Shown: positions 27,573 through 35,847 of the stretch, piece by piece
Layout: each line of letters starts with the position of its first letter
Numbering within the stretch: the stretch's first letter is position 1
Origin: Morganella morganii_D
GTDB taxonomy: Bacteria; Pseudomonadota; Gammaproteobacteria; Enterobacterales; Enterobacteriaceae
Length of the DNA stretch: 64,000 nt
Reading direction: 5' to 3'
Assembly (NCBI GenBank): GCA_044772875.1
Contig: CP173058.1
Coordinates: forward strand, 1,674,001 to 1,738,000
Translations under genes and position numbers: made by a program
Notes under the pieces: generated by a model
Databases searched by the model: none
Told to the model about the DNA's origin: nothing
The model's input: only the letters and a program-made list of their open reading frames with translations

Positions 27573-27682
27573 CTGAATTTGCGTCAGTGATATACACTCG
27601 TTGTTAAAACGGCTATCAGGCTGTCGCGTTGACCACGCTGGTAAAACCAACTATCAGGGGCAGTTATTGCTGCCGGAGATAA

Positions 27683-27892
27683 TTATGCTTTAGTGACGTT
27701 GGCAGCAGCTGGGCCTTTAGGACCATCCTGCACTTCAAATTCAACTTGTTGGCCTTCAGCAAGTGTTTTAAAACCGTCGGTCATGATTGCAGAGAAGTGT
27801 ACGAACACGTCTTTGCTGCCATCAGCTGGAGTGATGAAACCAAAACCTTTTGATTCGTTAAACCACTTAACGGTGCCTTTAAGTTTAGCCAT
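27683..27892 (-). CDS. cspE: Cold-shock-family RNA chaperone CspE
   Basis: This 69-residue single-OB-fold protein melts RNA secondary structure and acts as a transcription antiterminator in E. coli. RNP1 (KGFGFI) and RNP2 (VFVHF) are intact. The sequence is intermediate between E. coli CspC and CspE; the neighbouring pagP points to cspE, because these two adjoin in E. coli. The start is MAKLKGTVKWFNESKG, preceded by AGGA; the longer upstream frame is non-conserved leader sequence. Confidence 0.92.
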   Translation of the reverse strand: MAKLKGTVKWFNESKGFGFITPADGSKDVFVHFSAIMTDGFKTLAEGQQVEFEVQDGPKGPAAANVTKA

Positions 27893-28371
27893 TGATAAAA
27901 TTCCTATCCTACAAATTTGCCGATAACCGGCGATATACAAACTAGTCGTTACTGCTTAAAAAACAGAAGCGTACCTCGTTTACCCATTTGAGTTATCACA
28001 TAGGACAGGTCGGAAATCAAGCGATTTTTTCAGCGGGAAGATCTGGTGCACATATTTAGAAATATTAATAACATGTTCCGATAAATTTATACGCAAAATT
28101 GATAACCGCTTGTGTTTGAACATATAAAAAAACTACAACTTTGTTTCTTTCCTGCAAGAACGATAAGCTGCTTTACTTCATTATTTCCATACTAAGAATC
28201 TGCCTATTACCGGGTTCCGTTGATATTTTGTTTAGATTTAAGCCGTACCAGCAGTACAAAAATAATATGAAATCTATGTTATTATAATAGTTATCTATTA
28301 ATTATAATTCTTTGTTATCCGCAAAATAATCGTTTTAGGATAAATGATTATTGTCACACCAGGAGTCATTC
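27893..28371. other. Divergent regulatory region between cspE and pagP
   Basis: This 480-base AT-rich region holds the cspE leader and the pagP promoter. A perfect -10 TATAAT lies at 28283-28288 with no recognisable -35, which suggests an activator for pagP. PhoP would be expected from other enterobacteria, but only a single TGTTTA half-site (28229-28234) was seen, not the usual direct repeat. Confidence 0.5.
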
Positions 28372-28977
28372 ATGAAGCTTTCTTTAACCACAATCAGCGC
28401 TCTGTCGCTCACTTCTCTGCTGATGACCGCACAGCCCGCGGCAGCACAGGAGCAGGTCACATCAAAAAGTGACAGCGTCACAAATAATGCAGCAGCTTCA
28501 GAAGGACTGTGGGGAACATTTAAACAGAACATTACCAATGTCTGGCAATCTGACCAGTATGATTTATATATCCCGTTCTGGACATGGCATAACCGCCTGA
28601 CCTACGACAAAGAAAAAACGGATAAATACAATGAAAAGCCATGGGGTGCCGGATTCGGCAAATCCTACTATGATGAGGATAACGACTGGCACAGCCTGTA
28701 CGCCATGGCATTTAAAGATTCACACAACAAATGGGAACCGATTGTCGGTTACGGATTCCAGAAGATGTGGATGCCGCAGGGGCAGGATGGCTTCAAAGCC
28801 GGTATCGGCTTTACTATCGGTGTGACGGCGCGGGATGACTATCATTATATTCCGATTCCGGTACCGCTGCCGCTGGCATCCGTGGAATATAACCGCCTGG
28901 CGATTCAGGCAACCTATATTCCGGGCACCTATAATAACGGTAACGTCTTGTTTATGTGGGCCCGCTGGCAGTTTTAA
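28372..28977 (+). CDS. pagP: Lipid A palmitoyltransferase PagP
   Basis: PagP is an outer-membrane beta-barrel enzyme that moves palmitate from phospholipid to lipid A and so protects against cationic peptides. The 201-residue precursor has a signal peptide cleaved near AQPAAA (residue 25). Conserved blocks are YDLYIPFWTWHNRLTYDKEK, with the catalytic histidine, LYAMAFKDSHNKWEPIVGYG, with the Asp-Ser pair, and the C-terminal YIPGTYNNGNVLF ending in aromatic QF. The start was chosen at 28372 because AGGAG lies six bases upstream; two earlier in-frame starts lack such a site. Confidence 0.94.
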   Translation: MKLSLTTISALSLTSLLMTAQPAAAQEQVTSKSDSVTNNAAASEGLWGTFKQNITNVWQSDQYDLYIPFWTWHNRLTYDKEKTDKYNEKPWGAGFGKSYYDEDNDWHSLYAMAFKDSHNKWEPIVGYGFQKMWMPQGQDGFKAGIGFTIGVTARDDYHYIPIPVPLPLASVEYNRLAIQATYIPGTYNNGNVLFMWARWQF

Positions 28978-28991
28978 GGATTTTTTAACAT

Positions 28992-29021
28992 AAAAAAACC
29001 GGGGATCCCCCGGTTTTTTAT
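28992..29021. terminator. Bidirectional terminator between pagP and the permease gene
   Basis: AAAAAAACCGGGG pairs with CCCCCGGTTTTTT around AT. The flanking A and T runs suit both convergent genes. Confidence 0.85.
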
Positions 29022-29036
29022 TGCCTGAAAAACTGA

Positions 29037-30437
29037 TTATGCTCTCGCTGCACGGCGGCGTTCATAATAACGGTATGTCAGCCACAGGAAGCCGATCCAG
29101 AACGGCAGCAGGATCACAGAAATCCGCAGGCCGTCCATCAGGGCAATCAGCACCAGGATAAAGGCCAGGAATACGAGACAGATATAGTTCCCCCACGGAT
29201 ACCACAGTGCCTTAAAGAACGGCTCCACGCCCTCTTTCATCTTCGCCTGACGGAATTTCAGGTTGGAGATACAAATCATAATCCAGTTAATCACCAGCGT
29301 GGTGACTACCAGCGACATCAGCAGGGAAAATGCCTCTTTCGGCAGCAGGTAGTTGATCAGGATCCCCACAGAGGTGACCAGACCAGACAGAATAATGGAG
29401 TTAACCGGCACACCCCGCGGACTGATGCGTTTCAGGAATGACGGCGCATTGCCCTGGCGCGCCAGGCTGTAAAGCATCCGGCTGTTGCTGTATACACCGC
29501 TGTTGTAAACAGAGAGTGCGGCAGTCAGTACCACCACGTTCAGCACATGCGCAATCCACAGGTTGATATTGCCCTGTACAGAATCGGCTGCACCAAAGGC
29601 ATGCCCTATTTCACGGAAGATCAGCACAAACGGGCTGACGTTCTCGACAATTTTTGTCCACGGATAGAGTGAAAGGATAACGGTAATAGAACCGATATAG
29701 AAAATCAGAATACGATAAACCACCTGATTAATGGCTTTCGGAATACTGTAGCGCGGGTTTTCTGCTTCTGCCGCGGCCAGACCGACCAGCTCAAGACCGC
29801 CGAAGGAAAACATAATGATCGCCATCGCGAAGATAAGACCGCCCCAGCCGTGCGGCATAAACCCGCCGAACTCCCAGAGGTTACTGACTGACGCCTGCGG
29901 GCCGCCGTTACCGCTGATCAGCAAATAGGCACCAAAGGCAATCATGCCGAGAATGGCCACCACTTTGATCATGGCAAACCAGAATTCGGTTTCCCCGTAA
30001 ACTTTAACGTTTACCAGGTTCACCAGGTTTATCAGCACAAAGAAGACGGCCGCAGAGACCCAGGTCGGGACATCCCACCAGAATTTAATATATTCGCCGA
30101 CCGCCGTCAGTTCCGCCATACCAACCAGAACAAACATCGCCCAGTAGTTCCAGCCGGATAAAAAGCCGGCAAAACCGCACCAGTATTTATGCGCAAAGTG
30201 GCTGAATGACCCTGTAACCGGCTCTTCCGCCACCATTTCGCCGAGCTGGCGCATGATCAGAAACGCGATAAATCCGGCAACTGCGTAGCCGAGCAGGACA
30301 GAAGGCCCTGCCATCTGAATCGTTGTGGCTGTTCCCAGAAACAGCCCCGTCCCCACAGCACCACCCAATGCAATAAGCTGTATGTGTCTGTTTTTTAACC
30401 CGCGCTTGAGCGTCTGCTCCTGCTGTACTTCTGACAT
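29037..30437 (-). CDS. pheP: Aromatic amino acid permease, PheP-like
   Basis: This 466-residue APC-superfamily symporter has twelve hydrophobic segments. The N-terminus reads LKRGLKNRHIQLIALGGAVG, typical of the AroP/PheP/LysP amino acid transporter group. Compared from memory, segments such as SGWNYWAMFVLVGMAELTA, VNVKVYGETEFWFAMIKV and SVYNSGVYSNSRMLYSL are closer to E. coli PheP (phenylalanine-specific) than to AroP. The exact substrate is therefore probably phenylalanine or general aromatic amino acids. An AGAGGA site precedes the ATG. It is divergent from nothing nearby and ends at the shared terminator. Confidence 0.8.
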   Translation of the reverse strand: MSEVQQEQTLKRGLKNRHIQLIALGGAVGTGLFLGTATTIQMAGPSVLLGYAVAGFIAFLIMRQLGEMVAEEPVTGSFSHFAHKYWCGFAGFLSGWNYWAMFVLVGMAELTAVGEYIKFWWDVPTWVSAAVFFVLINLVNLVNVKVYGETEFWFAMIKVVAILGMIAFGAYLLISGNGGPQASVSNLWEFGGFMPHGWGGLIFAMAIIMFSFGGLELVGLAAAEAENPRYSIPKAINQVVYRILIFYIGSITVILSLYPWTKIVENVSPFVLIFREIGHAFGAADSVQGNINLWIAHVLNVVVLTAALSVYNSGVYSNSRMLYSLARQGNAPSFLKRISPRGVPVNSIILSGLVTSVGILINYLLPKEAFSLLMSLVVTTLVINWIMICISNLKFRQAKMKEGVEPFFKALWYPWGNYICLVFLAFILVLIALMDGLRISVILLPFWIGFLWLTYRYYERRRAARA

Positions 30438-30575
30438 TATATCCTCTGTAACGGCTATATTATTATTCTGCGTCGTGCATCACTGCATCCTGAAAAATTT
30501 AAGCCGTTATTAAAACATCATTTTGCTGCCTTGAATACCGTTAGCAACAAGATAATCAGAGGGAAAAGGCAAAAC

Positions 30576-30722
30576 TCAGCCCTTATCTGACGGAATAAAT
30601 TTCGTAATTTCACAGATTCCCAGCATAAAATCCTCACGCTGATCACAATACTTATCGAGCGCCGCGATATAAAAAAGCACACCGGCAACAATCAGCAGCA
30701 GGATAATTATGATTTTTTTCAT
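30576..30722 (-). CDS. mgrB: PhoP/PhoQ regulator MgrB
   Basis: MgrB is a small inner-membrane protein that binds PhoQ and represses its kinase activity; loss of it causes colistin resistance in Klebsiella. This 48-residue frame has the same build as E. coli MgrB (47 residues): a short positive N-terminus (MKK), one membrane helix (residues 4-21) and a periplasmic tail. The tail carries CDQREDFMLGICEITKFIP, matching the E. coli pattern CDQ-x8-C-x5-FIP, with the two essential cysteines at 26 and 37. It differs by ending SDKG in place of tryptophan. An AGG site lies upstream, and a -10-like TATAAT on this strand is at 30744-30749. Confidence 0.88.
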   Translation of the reverse strand: MKKIIIILLLIVAGVLFYIAALDKYCDQREDFMLGICEITKFIPSDKG

Positions 30723-30869
30723 GTTTCGCCTATTTTCATCTGAATTATACCCGTTAAAAAGATTTCGTTACATTCCGGTATCGTCACATACTTTAGCGGA
30801 TTAAGAGGACTGTTTCACAAAAAAATTCATTTCATCAGCAGGAAGCGCATAAACAGATAACACCCTGTT

Positions 30870-30897
30870 TTGTCATAATGAAATAAACTTGTATACT
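30870..30897 (+). promoter_or_regulatory. Promoter of the MarA/SoxS-type regulator
   Basis: TTGTCA and TATACT are separated by 16 bases, with a predicted start near 30904, 25 bases before the ATG. Confidence 0.5.
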
Positions 30898-30928
30898 GGG
30901 AAAACCCTGAAACTGAGTCGAAATCGTC

Positions 30929-31312
30929 ATGCCACAAGATAATCATGTCGCACTTGTGTGCGCTCTTAGTAAATGGATAGAAAACCACACAGGCCGTGTC
31001 ATCCACCTCGAAGAACTGGCTGCCTATTCCGGGTACTCGCTCTGGCATATGCAAAAGATTTTCAAGGAAGTTGCCGGCATCTCTCTCGGCAAGTACATCC
31101 GTCAGCGCCGTCTCACCGGCGCGGTTAATGCCCTGCGTCAGAGTGAACAGACTATCTTTGATATCGCCCTTGATTTCGGTTTCGGGTCGCAATCTCACTT
31201 CACCTATATGTTCCGCAAAGAATATAACATCACCCCTTACGACTACCGCCAAAACCCTGATATCACCCTGGATATCAAGGAGCCGTGGCATTTCAGTCAC
31301 GACTGTAACTAA
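30929..31312 (+). CDS. AraC-family transcriptional regulator, MarA/SoxS/RamA-type
   Basis: This 127-residue protein consists only of the AraC DNA-binding domain, like MarA, SoxS, Rob's N-half and RamA. Two helix-turn-helix units are visible: LEELAAYSGYSLWHMQKIFK at about residues 27-46 and IFDIALDFGFGSQSHFTYMF at about 74-95. The signature ending YNITPYDYR follows. Members of this group activate acrAB-tolC and other efflux or stress genes. No soxR or marR neighbour is present, so it cannot be named as soxS or marA by context; RamA/PqrA-like is equally possible. It is monocistronic. Confidence 0.85.
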   Translation: MPQDNHVALVCALSKWIENHTGRVIHLEELAAYSGYSLWHMQKIFKEVAGISLGKYIRQRRLTGAVNALRQSEQTIFDIALDFGFGSQSHFTYMFRKEYNITPYDYRQNPDITLDIKEPWHFSHDCN

Positions 31313-31552
31313 GGTAACTTAAACAATTAATAACAGAACTATATTTAGCCATATGATTCCAACTATCATATTCAACATTCAGATCGACGGGACAAATTCC
31401 TGCCGCAGCACAACCGGTGGTGCATTCCGCTGCTTTTGATGAAAAACGGTAATCTTATCGCGCAGCAGGCAGTTTTATTGACATCCCCCTGAAATGGCGG
31501 CATAACATTTTAACTGTCTGTTATTTTGTTGCCGCTGTTTTCAGGAGCCTGC

Positions 31553-32359
31553 ATGTCTGTAAAACTTATCGCCATTGACCTCGATGGCACCCTGCTTAAC
31601 TCTCACCATCAGATTACCCCCGCTGTCAGTGCTGCTGTCACCCGCGCAAAAGAGAAAGGACTGCATATCATCCTGACATCCGGCCGCCCGTTTAACGGTA
31701 TTCTGCCCTATCTCAGGGAACTCGGGCTGGATAAGGCAAATCATTACTGCATCAGTAACAACGGCGCGGTTATTCATGACGCCGAAACCGGCGAACCGGT
31801 GATTGAAACCCTGATGGATTTTGAGGATTACCGCTATTTTGAGGCGCTGGCCCGTGATATTAACGTGCATTTTCATGTACTGAGTAACGGTGGAATGTTC
31901 ACCACAAACCGCGATATCAGTCACTACACCCTGATGGACGCTTACCTGACACAAACACCGCTGCACTACCGGCCGCTGGCGGAAATGGACAGCGAAATGC
32001 AGTTCAGCAAATTTATGATGATTGATAATCCGGTACGTCTGAATGAAGCCGCCGGTTATATCCCGCAGGTCTCATTTGACAGCTACAATATTCTGCGGAC
32101 AGCACCGCATTTTGTGGAGGTTTCAGCAAAGAATGCCACCAAGGGGCAAGCCGTTGCGCTAATCACCGAAAAACTGGGGCTGACACCGGACAAAGTCATG
32201 TGTATCGGCGATCAGAACAATGATATTTCCATGCTGGAGTATGCCGGTGTGGGTATCGCCATGGGCAATGCCGCTGACCACATTAAACAAAAATCCGGGT
32301 TTGTAACGGCCTCTAATGATGAAGATGGTGTGGCTGCCGCTATAGAAAAGTTTGTGTGA
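31553..32359 (+). CDS. yidA: HAD-family sugar-phosphatase, YidA-type
   Basis: This 268-residue Cof-type HAD hydrolase (class IIB) has the same length as E. coli YidA (270). Motif I is AIDLDGTLLNS, motif II is LTSGRPF, and motif III/IV is CIGDQNNDISMLEYAGVGIAMGNA. E. coli YidA dephosphorylates several sugar phosphates, including erythrose 4-phosphate and glucose 1-phosphate. The start at MSVKLIAIDL is supported by TCAGGAG upstream; the frame extends nine codons further but without support. Confidence 0.85.
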   Translation: MSVKLIAIDLDGTLLNSHHQITPAVSAAVTRAKEKGLHIILTSGRPFNGILPYLRELGLDKANHYCISNNGAVIHDAETGEPVIETLMDFEDYRYFEALARDINVHFHVLSNGGMFTTNRDISHYTLMDAYLTQTPLHYRPLAEMDSEMQFSKFMMIDNPVRLNEAAGYIPQVSFDSYNILRTAPHFVEVSAKNATKGQAVALITEKLGLTPDKVMCIGDQNNDISMLEYAGVGIAMGNAADHIKQKSGFVTASNDEDGVAAAIEKFV

Positions 32360-32516
32360 CCGGGATTATATTTTTTCAAATTCCCCTAATTAATGAATTT
32401 GTTCCGTTTATTCTTCTGAACCTTTTAATCAACCTGCATTTTGTTACTATTTTAACGGTTTCATTTAAAAAATAACTAAATCACAGTATTTAATTTTAAC
32501 ATGTACAGGTTGTTTT

Positions 32517-33839
32517 ATGTTTTCAACAAAAGACATGCTCGTTCTCGGGATGATGGTTTTTGCGCTTTTCCTGGGTGCGGGCAACATCATTTTTCCGCCG
32601 ATGGCGGGTTATCACTCGGGTACTGACTGGTTCAGTACCTCTCTCGGATTTATCGTCACCGGTGTGGTTCTGCCGTTTATCACCCTGATTACTGTTGCGG
32701 TCAAAGGCCGCGGTGAGCGTCTGTCCGTCGATCTGCCGCGTTGGGTCTCTGTGACATTCTGGCTAGCACTCTATCTGATACTCGGCTCGACGTTCGCTAT
32801 GCCTCGTGTGACCAACACCGCATATGAGCTGGGTTTTCTGCCGCTCGGTTTTGTTGAAAAAAACACAGCCAGCCATCTGATTTTTGCCTTTGTGTTTAAC
32901 TTCGTTTCCATGTTATTTATGCTGAAACAGGGAACGATGATCAGTGCTATCGGTAAATTTATGACCCCGGCACTGCTGTTCCTGCTGGTTACCGTGGGTA
33001 TTGCAGTGGTGCGCACACCGCTTTCGCCGATCAATGAACCGATCAATCAGTATGTGGATTTTGCGTTCTTCTCCGGTATCGTTGATGGTTATCAGACTAT
33101 GGATGTGCTGTCAGCAATGGCATTCGGCGGTATTGTTGCGCGCGCCCTGGCGTCACGCGGGATCACTTCACCGCAGGAGGTGGTGGTTATCACCATCAGG
33201 GCCGGACTGATTGCTGTCGGACTGCTGGCCGCGCTCTACATCTGCCTGTTTTATCTGGGAGCAACCAGTGATGCGGTTTCACAGACTGCCACCAACGGCG
33301 GACAGATTTTCTCCCGCTATGTCGATGCCCTTTACGGCGCACTGGGCACCTGGCTGATGTGCGGCATTGTGCTGCTCGCCAGTATGACCACCTTTGTCGG
33401 TGTGACCAGTGCCTGTGCGGATTTCTTCGCGACATTCCATCCGCGTCTGGATTACCGTTTCTGGGTGGTGGTTTCCGCGCTGCTGACAACCATCGTTTCC
33501 ACATTCGGTCTCGATACCCTGCTGCGCGTCACTATTCCGGTACTGCTGCTGATCTACCCGACCACCGTTGCGCTGGTCTTCCTGCAATTTGCCCGCAGTA
33601 AAATGCGTAACCCGCGCTTTACCTACGGCTTTACTGTCGCGGTGCTGGTTGTGATGAGTGCTTTCGACACCCTGAATAACATCGGCCTGCTCAGTGAAAA
33701 TGTTCTGGCGGTGTTACACCGGATGCCGCTGTTTAAGGAAGGGATCGGCTGGTTACTGCCGGGCGTGGTTGCCTTTATCATCTCTTTCGTTACCGGAAAT
33801 ATGAAACCGGTCAAACCACAGCCGGATGCGGCCGTATAA
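32517..33839 (+). CDS. brnQ: Branched-chain amino acid transport system II carrier protein
   Basis: BrnQ (LIV-II) imports leucine, isoleucine and valine by sodium or proton symport. The 440-residue length equals E. coli BrnQ (439), with twelve hydrophobic segments. Family blocks include FALFLGAGNIIFPPMAGYHSG at the N-terminus, VDGYQTMDVLSAMAFGGIV and TSACADFFATF. It has its own upstream gap of 157 bases and a strong terminator, so it is probably a single-gene unit. Confidence 0.95.
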   Translation: MFSTKDMLVLGMMVFALFLGAGNIIFPPMAGYHSGTDWFSTSLGFIVTGVVLPFITLITVAVKGRGERLSVDLPRWVSVTFWLALYLILGSTFAMPRVTNTAYELGFLPLGFVEKNTASHLIFAFVFNFVSMLFMLKQGTMISAIGKFMTPALLFLLVTVGIAVVRTPLSPINEPINQYVDFAFFSGIVDGYQTMDVLSAMAFGGIVARALASRGITSPQEVVVITIRAGLIAVGLLAALYICLFYLGATSDAVSQTATNGGQIFSRYVDALYGALGTWLMCGIVLLASMTTFVGVTSACADFFATFHPRLDYRFWVVVSALLTTIVSTFGLDTLLRVTIPVLLLIYPTTVALVFLQFARSKMRNPRFTYGFTVAVLVVMSAFDTLNNIGLLSENVLAVLHRMPLFKEGIGWLLPGVVAFIISFVTGNMKPVKPQPDAAV

Positions 33840-33843
33840 TCAT

Positions 33844-33874
33844 AAAAGCCCGGTTAACTGACCGGGCTTTTCTC
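33844..33874 (+). terminator. Terminator after brnQ
   Basis: AAAAGCCCGGT pairs with ACCGGGCTTTT around TAACTG; it is nearly symmetrical and could serve the convergent ankyrin gene too. Confidence 0.8.
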
Positions 33875-33895
33875 AATTATTTATTGTGCTGCTAT

Positions 33896-34582
33896 TTATT
33901 GTGCTGCGGCCCGTTCCAGAATGGCAGCCAGATTACGGTAGCCATGACGTTTTGCCAGGGTCAGTGGTGAATCACCGGAGGCATCCGGCAGATTGACATC
34001 CGCTCCGCCCTCAATCAGCAGAGTGACAATATCCGCATATTTCTGACTGCCGTCGCCGAGGATGATCGCTTCAATCAGCGCTGTCCAGCCAAGATTATTG
34101 ATATGGTTAACATTCACTCCCGCATCAATCAGTGTCTTCACTGTTTTGACATGTCCGCGCTCTGACGCGGGGATCAGCGCAGTACCACCATAACGATTCG
34201 TGCTTTTCAGGTCAGCCCCGTGACTGAGCGTCATTTCCAGAATATCCTGTAACCCGCACGCACCGGCATATAAATACGGAGTATCCATAATTGCATCTGC
34301 AGCATTCACGTCAGCGCCCTGTTCAATCAGATAGCGTGCCACGTCTGTGCGGTTACCGTGTACAGCCGCCATCAGCGGTGTGCGCAGGCGGTTATCACGC
34401 TGTTCAATATCCCCGCCCTGTTTGATTAACTGCTTAACTGTAATCAGATCACCCTTTTCCGCTGCGGTGACCAAGCCGGGTCTGTATGTTTCTGTCATAC
34501 CTTTTGCCATTGTTATCAATGAAAGACAAATAATACCGGATAACCCAATCAGCCTGCCGGCACTCAGAATGCGTTTTTTCAC
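33896..34582 (-). CDS. Exported ankyrin-repeat protein
   Basis: The product has 228 residues, with about five ankyrin repeats. Repeat cores such as RTPLMAAVHGNRTDVARYLI, GGTALIPASERGHVKTVKTL and DSPLTLAKRHGYRNLAAIL are clear. The start is a GTG at 34582, because CAGGAG lies eight bases upstream and the resulting N-terminus (VKKRILSAGRLIGLSGIICL) is a signal peptide. Upstream in-frame codons lack a ribosome-binding site and overlap the amiD end. The mature protein should be periplasmic. Periplasmic ankyrin proteins such as AnkB support catalase activity in Pseudomonas, but here no catalase is adjacent and no role is claimed. Confidence 0.85.
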   Translation of the reverse strand: MKKRILSAGRLIGLSGIICLSLITMAKGMTETYRPGLVTAAEKGDLITVKQLIKQGGDIEQRDNRLRTPLMAAVHGNRTDVARYLIEQGADVNAADAIMDTPYLYAGACGLQDILEMTLSHGADLKSTNRYGGTALIPASERGHVKTVKTLIDAGVNVNHINNLGWTALIEAIILGDGSQKYADIVTLLIEGGADVNLPDASGDSPLTLAKRHGYRNLAAILERAAAQ

Positions 34583-34664
34583 CCTGCCACTCCTGTTGTG
34601 CTGTTCCCGTGAATTCCCGTACCATAACAAAACAGCATGATTTATCACCTGAAAGATAACAGGG

Positions 34665-35498
34665 TTATTGTGCGCCATATTTTTTCAGAAGGGCTTTCAC
34701 CAGTGCCAGTGTTTCTGCATCAGCCTCACCGTCCACCTTATGAGAACGGAAATGCATCTGAAATGCTTTGATAACGTTGCGGGTTTTGCCATCCGCCTTA
34801 CCGGTTACTGATATTTCATAGCCGTATTTTTTCAGTGCCTGCTGTAACTCACCGACACTGATTTTATCCGAAGGATGCCGGTTTCCGAGAAAACGTTTCA
34901 CATCAGAAGCATCCGGCCAGGCGCCGATCCCGCGCTTCGCCAGATATTCCCACGGGAACATCGGCCCCGGATCCAGTTTGCGCTGCGGCGCAATATCACT
35001 GTGCCCCACCACATTTTGCGGTGCAATGTTATGCCGAGCGATCACATCCTGTGCCAGCTTTACAATCAGATTGATCTGCGCTGTCTGATACGGCACCCAG
35101 CGCTGCCCGACAGACATTTTCACCGTGCCGGGATTGACAATCTCCACCCCGATCGAGCTTTTATTCAGGCTGCTTTCCCCGCGCCAGTAACTTTTTCCGG
35201 CATGCCAGGCTTCACTGCCCTCCGGCACCAGCTGCAATACCACCGGTTTACCGTCACGTACCGCAGGTATTGTCGGCACCAGATACTGAACACTCACCCC
35301 GCCGGCGGTCAGCACACGCAGCGATGCCTCATCATTCAGCGCGGTATAATGGAAAACCAGATAATTATTCGGCTTGGATAACCACGGCTCTTTGATATTC
35401 CGCTGATCAACAATAAACTCACCGCGATCAACATACCGGCTCTGATTACTGCATCCTGTCAGTATCAGTACACACACCAGACACACATTACGCCACAT
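34665..35498 (-). CDS. amiD: N-acetylmuramoyl-L-alanine amidase AmiD
   Basis: AmiD is an outer-membrane lipoprotein that cleaves the amide bond between MurNAc and L-alanine, including in anhydro-muropeptides, during peptidoglycan turnover. The 277-residue precursor has the lipobox LILTGC with Cys16. The amidase_2 domain keeps the zinc ligands His50 (FHYTAL), His166 (VVGHSD) and Asp176 (KLDPGP), and the catalytic Glu119. A C-terminal peptidoglycan-binding helical domain follows (ELQQALKKYGYEI...FQMHFRSHKVDGEAD). The length agrees with E. coli AmiD (276). The protein should be periplasm-facing. Confidence 0.95.
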   Translation of the reverse strand: MWRNVCLVCVLILTGCSNQSRYVDRGEFIVDQRNIKEPWLSKPNNYLVFHYTALNDEASLRVLTAGGVSVQYLVPTIPAVRDGKPVVLQLVPEGSEAWHAGKSYWRGESSLNKSSIGVEIVNPGTVKMSVGQRWVPYQTAQINLIVKLAQDVIARHNIAPQNVVGHSDIAPQRKLDPGPMFPWEYLAKRGIGAWPDASDVKRFLGNRHPSDKISVGELQQALKKYGYEISVTGKADGKTRNVIKAFQMHFRSHKVDGEADAETLALVKALLKKYGAQ

Positions 35499-35847
35499 CT
35501 TTCTTTATCCTGTAAAATTTTATCCGGCACAGTGCCGGTACAACACCCTTTCCGGGAAGCATCACGACCGCATTATTCACAACGGACATAATATCACGGC
35601 AGTGTATTATGACGACTTCACTGCGGCAGTGCTATGCTCAGAAAGCGAATCATAATGATGTTCTTTGGCTTTTTATTCATGCGAAGAATGAAACAGAAAT
35701 TTATACCTGCCCGAAGTGGTGTTCCATTCGCGCCACCCGGATAGCGGAAGAGCCGGGTCTTGATTATCAGTGTCACTTTACCGATGGGATGTCTGCCGAA
35801 AATGCGCGCTGAAGAATACCCGCCGCAGCGGGTATTAAATAATGCAC
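35499..35847. other. Intergenic region with a perfect hairpin
   Basis: This 349-base region lies between amiD and the acetyltransferase gene. A perfect AATACCCGC/GCGGGTATT hairpin with a four-base loop (35815-35836) may end the acetyltransferase transcript, although only CTTC follows it on that strand. A 67-residue frame at 35609-35812 has no ribosome-binding site and no family, and is not called. Confidence 0.5.

Noticed and set aside
28229..28245. PhoP box upstream of pagP
   Set aside because: Only one TGTTTA half-site is present; the second repeat eleven bases on reads AGCCGT and does not match.
35609..35812. 67-codon plus-strand frame between amiD and the acetyltransferase gene
   Set aside because: It has no ribosome-binding site and no family resemblance; it ends against a hairpin that more likely belongs to the opposite-strand gene.
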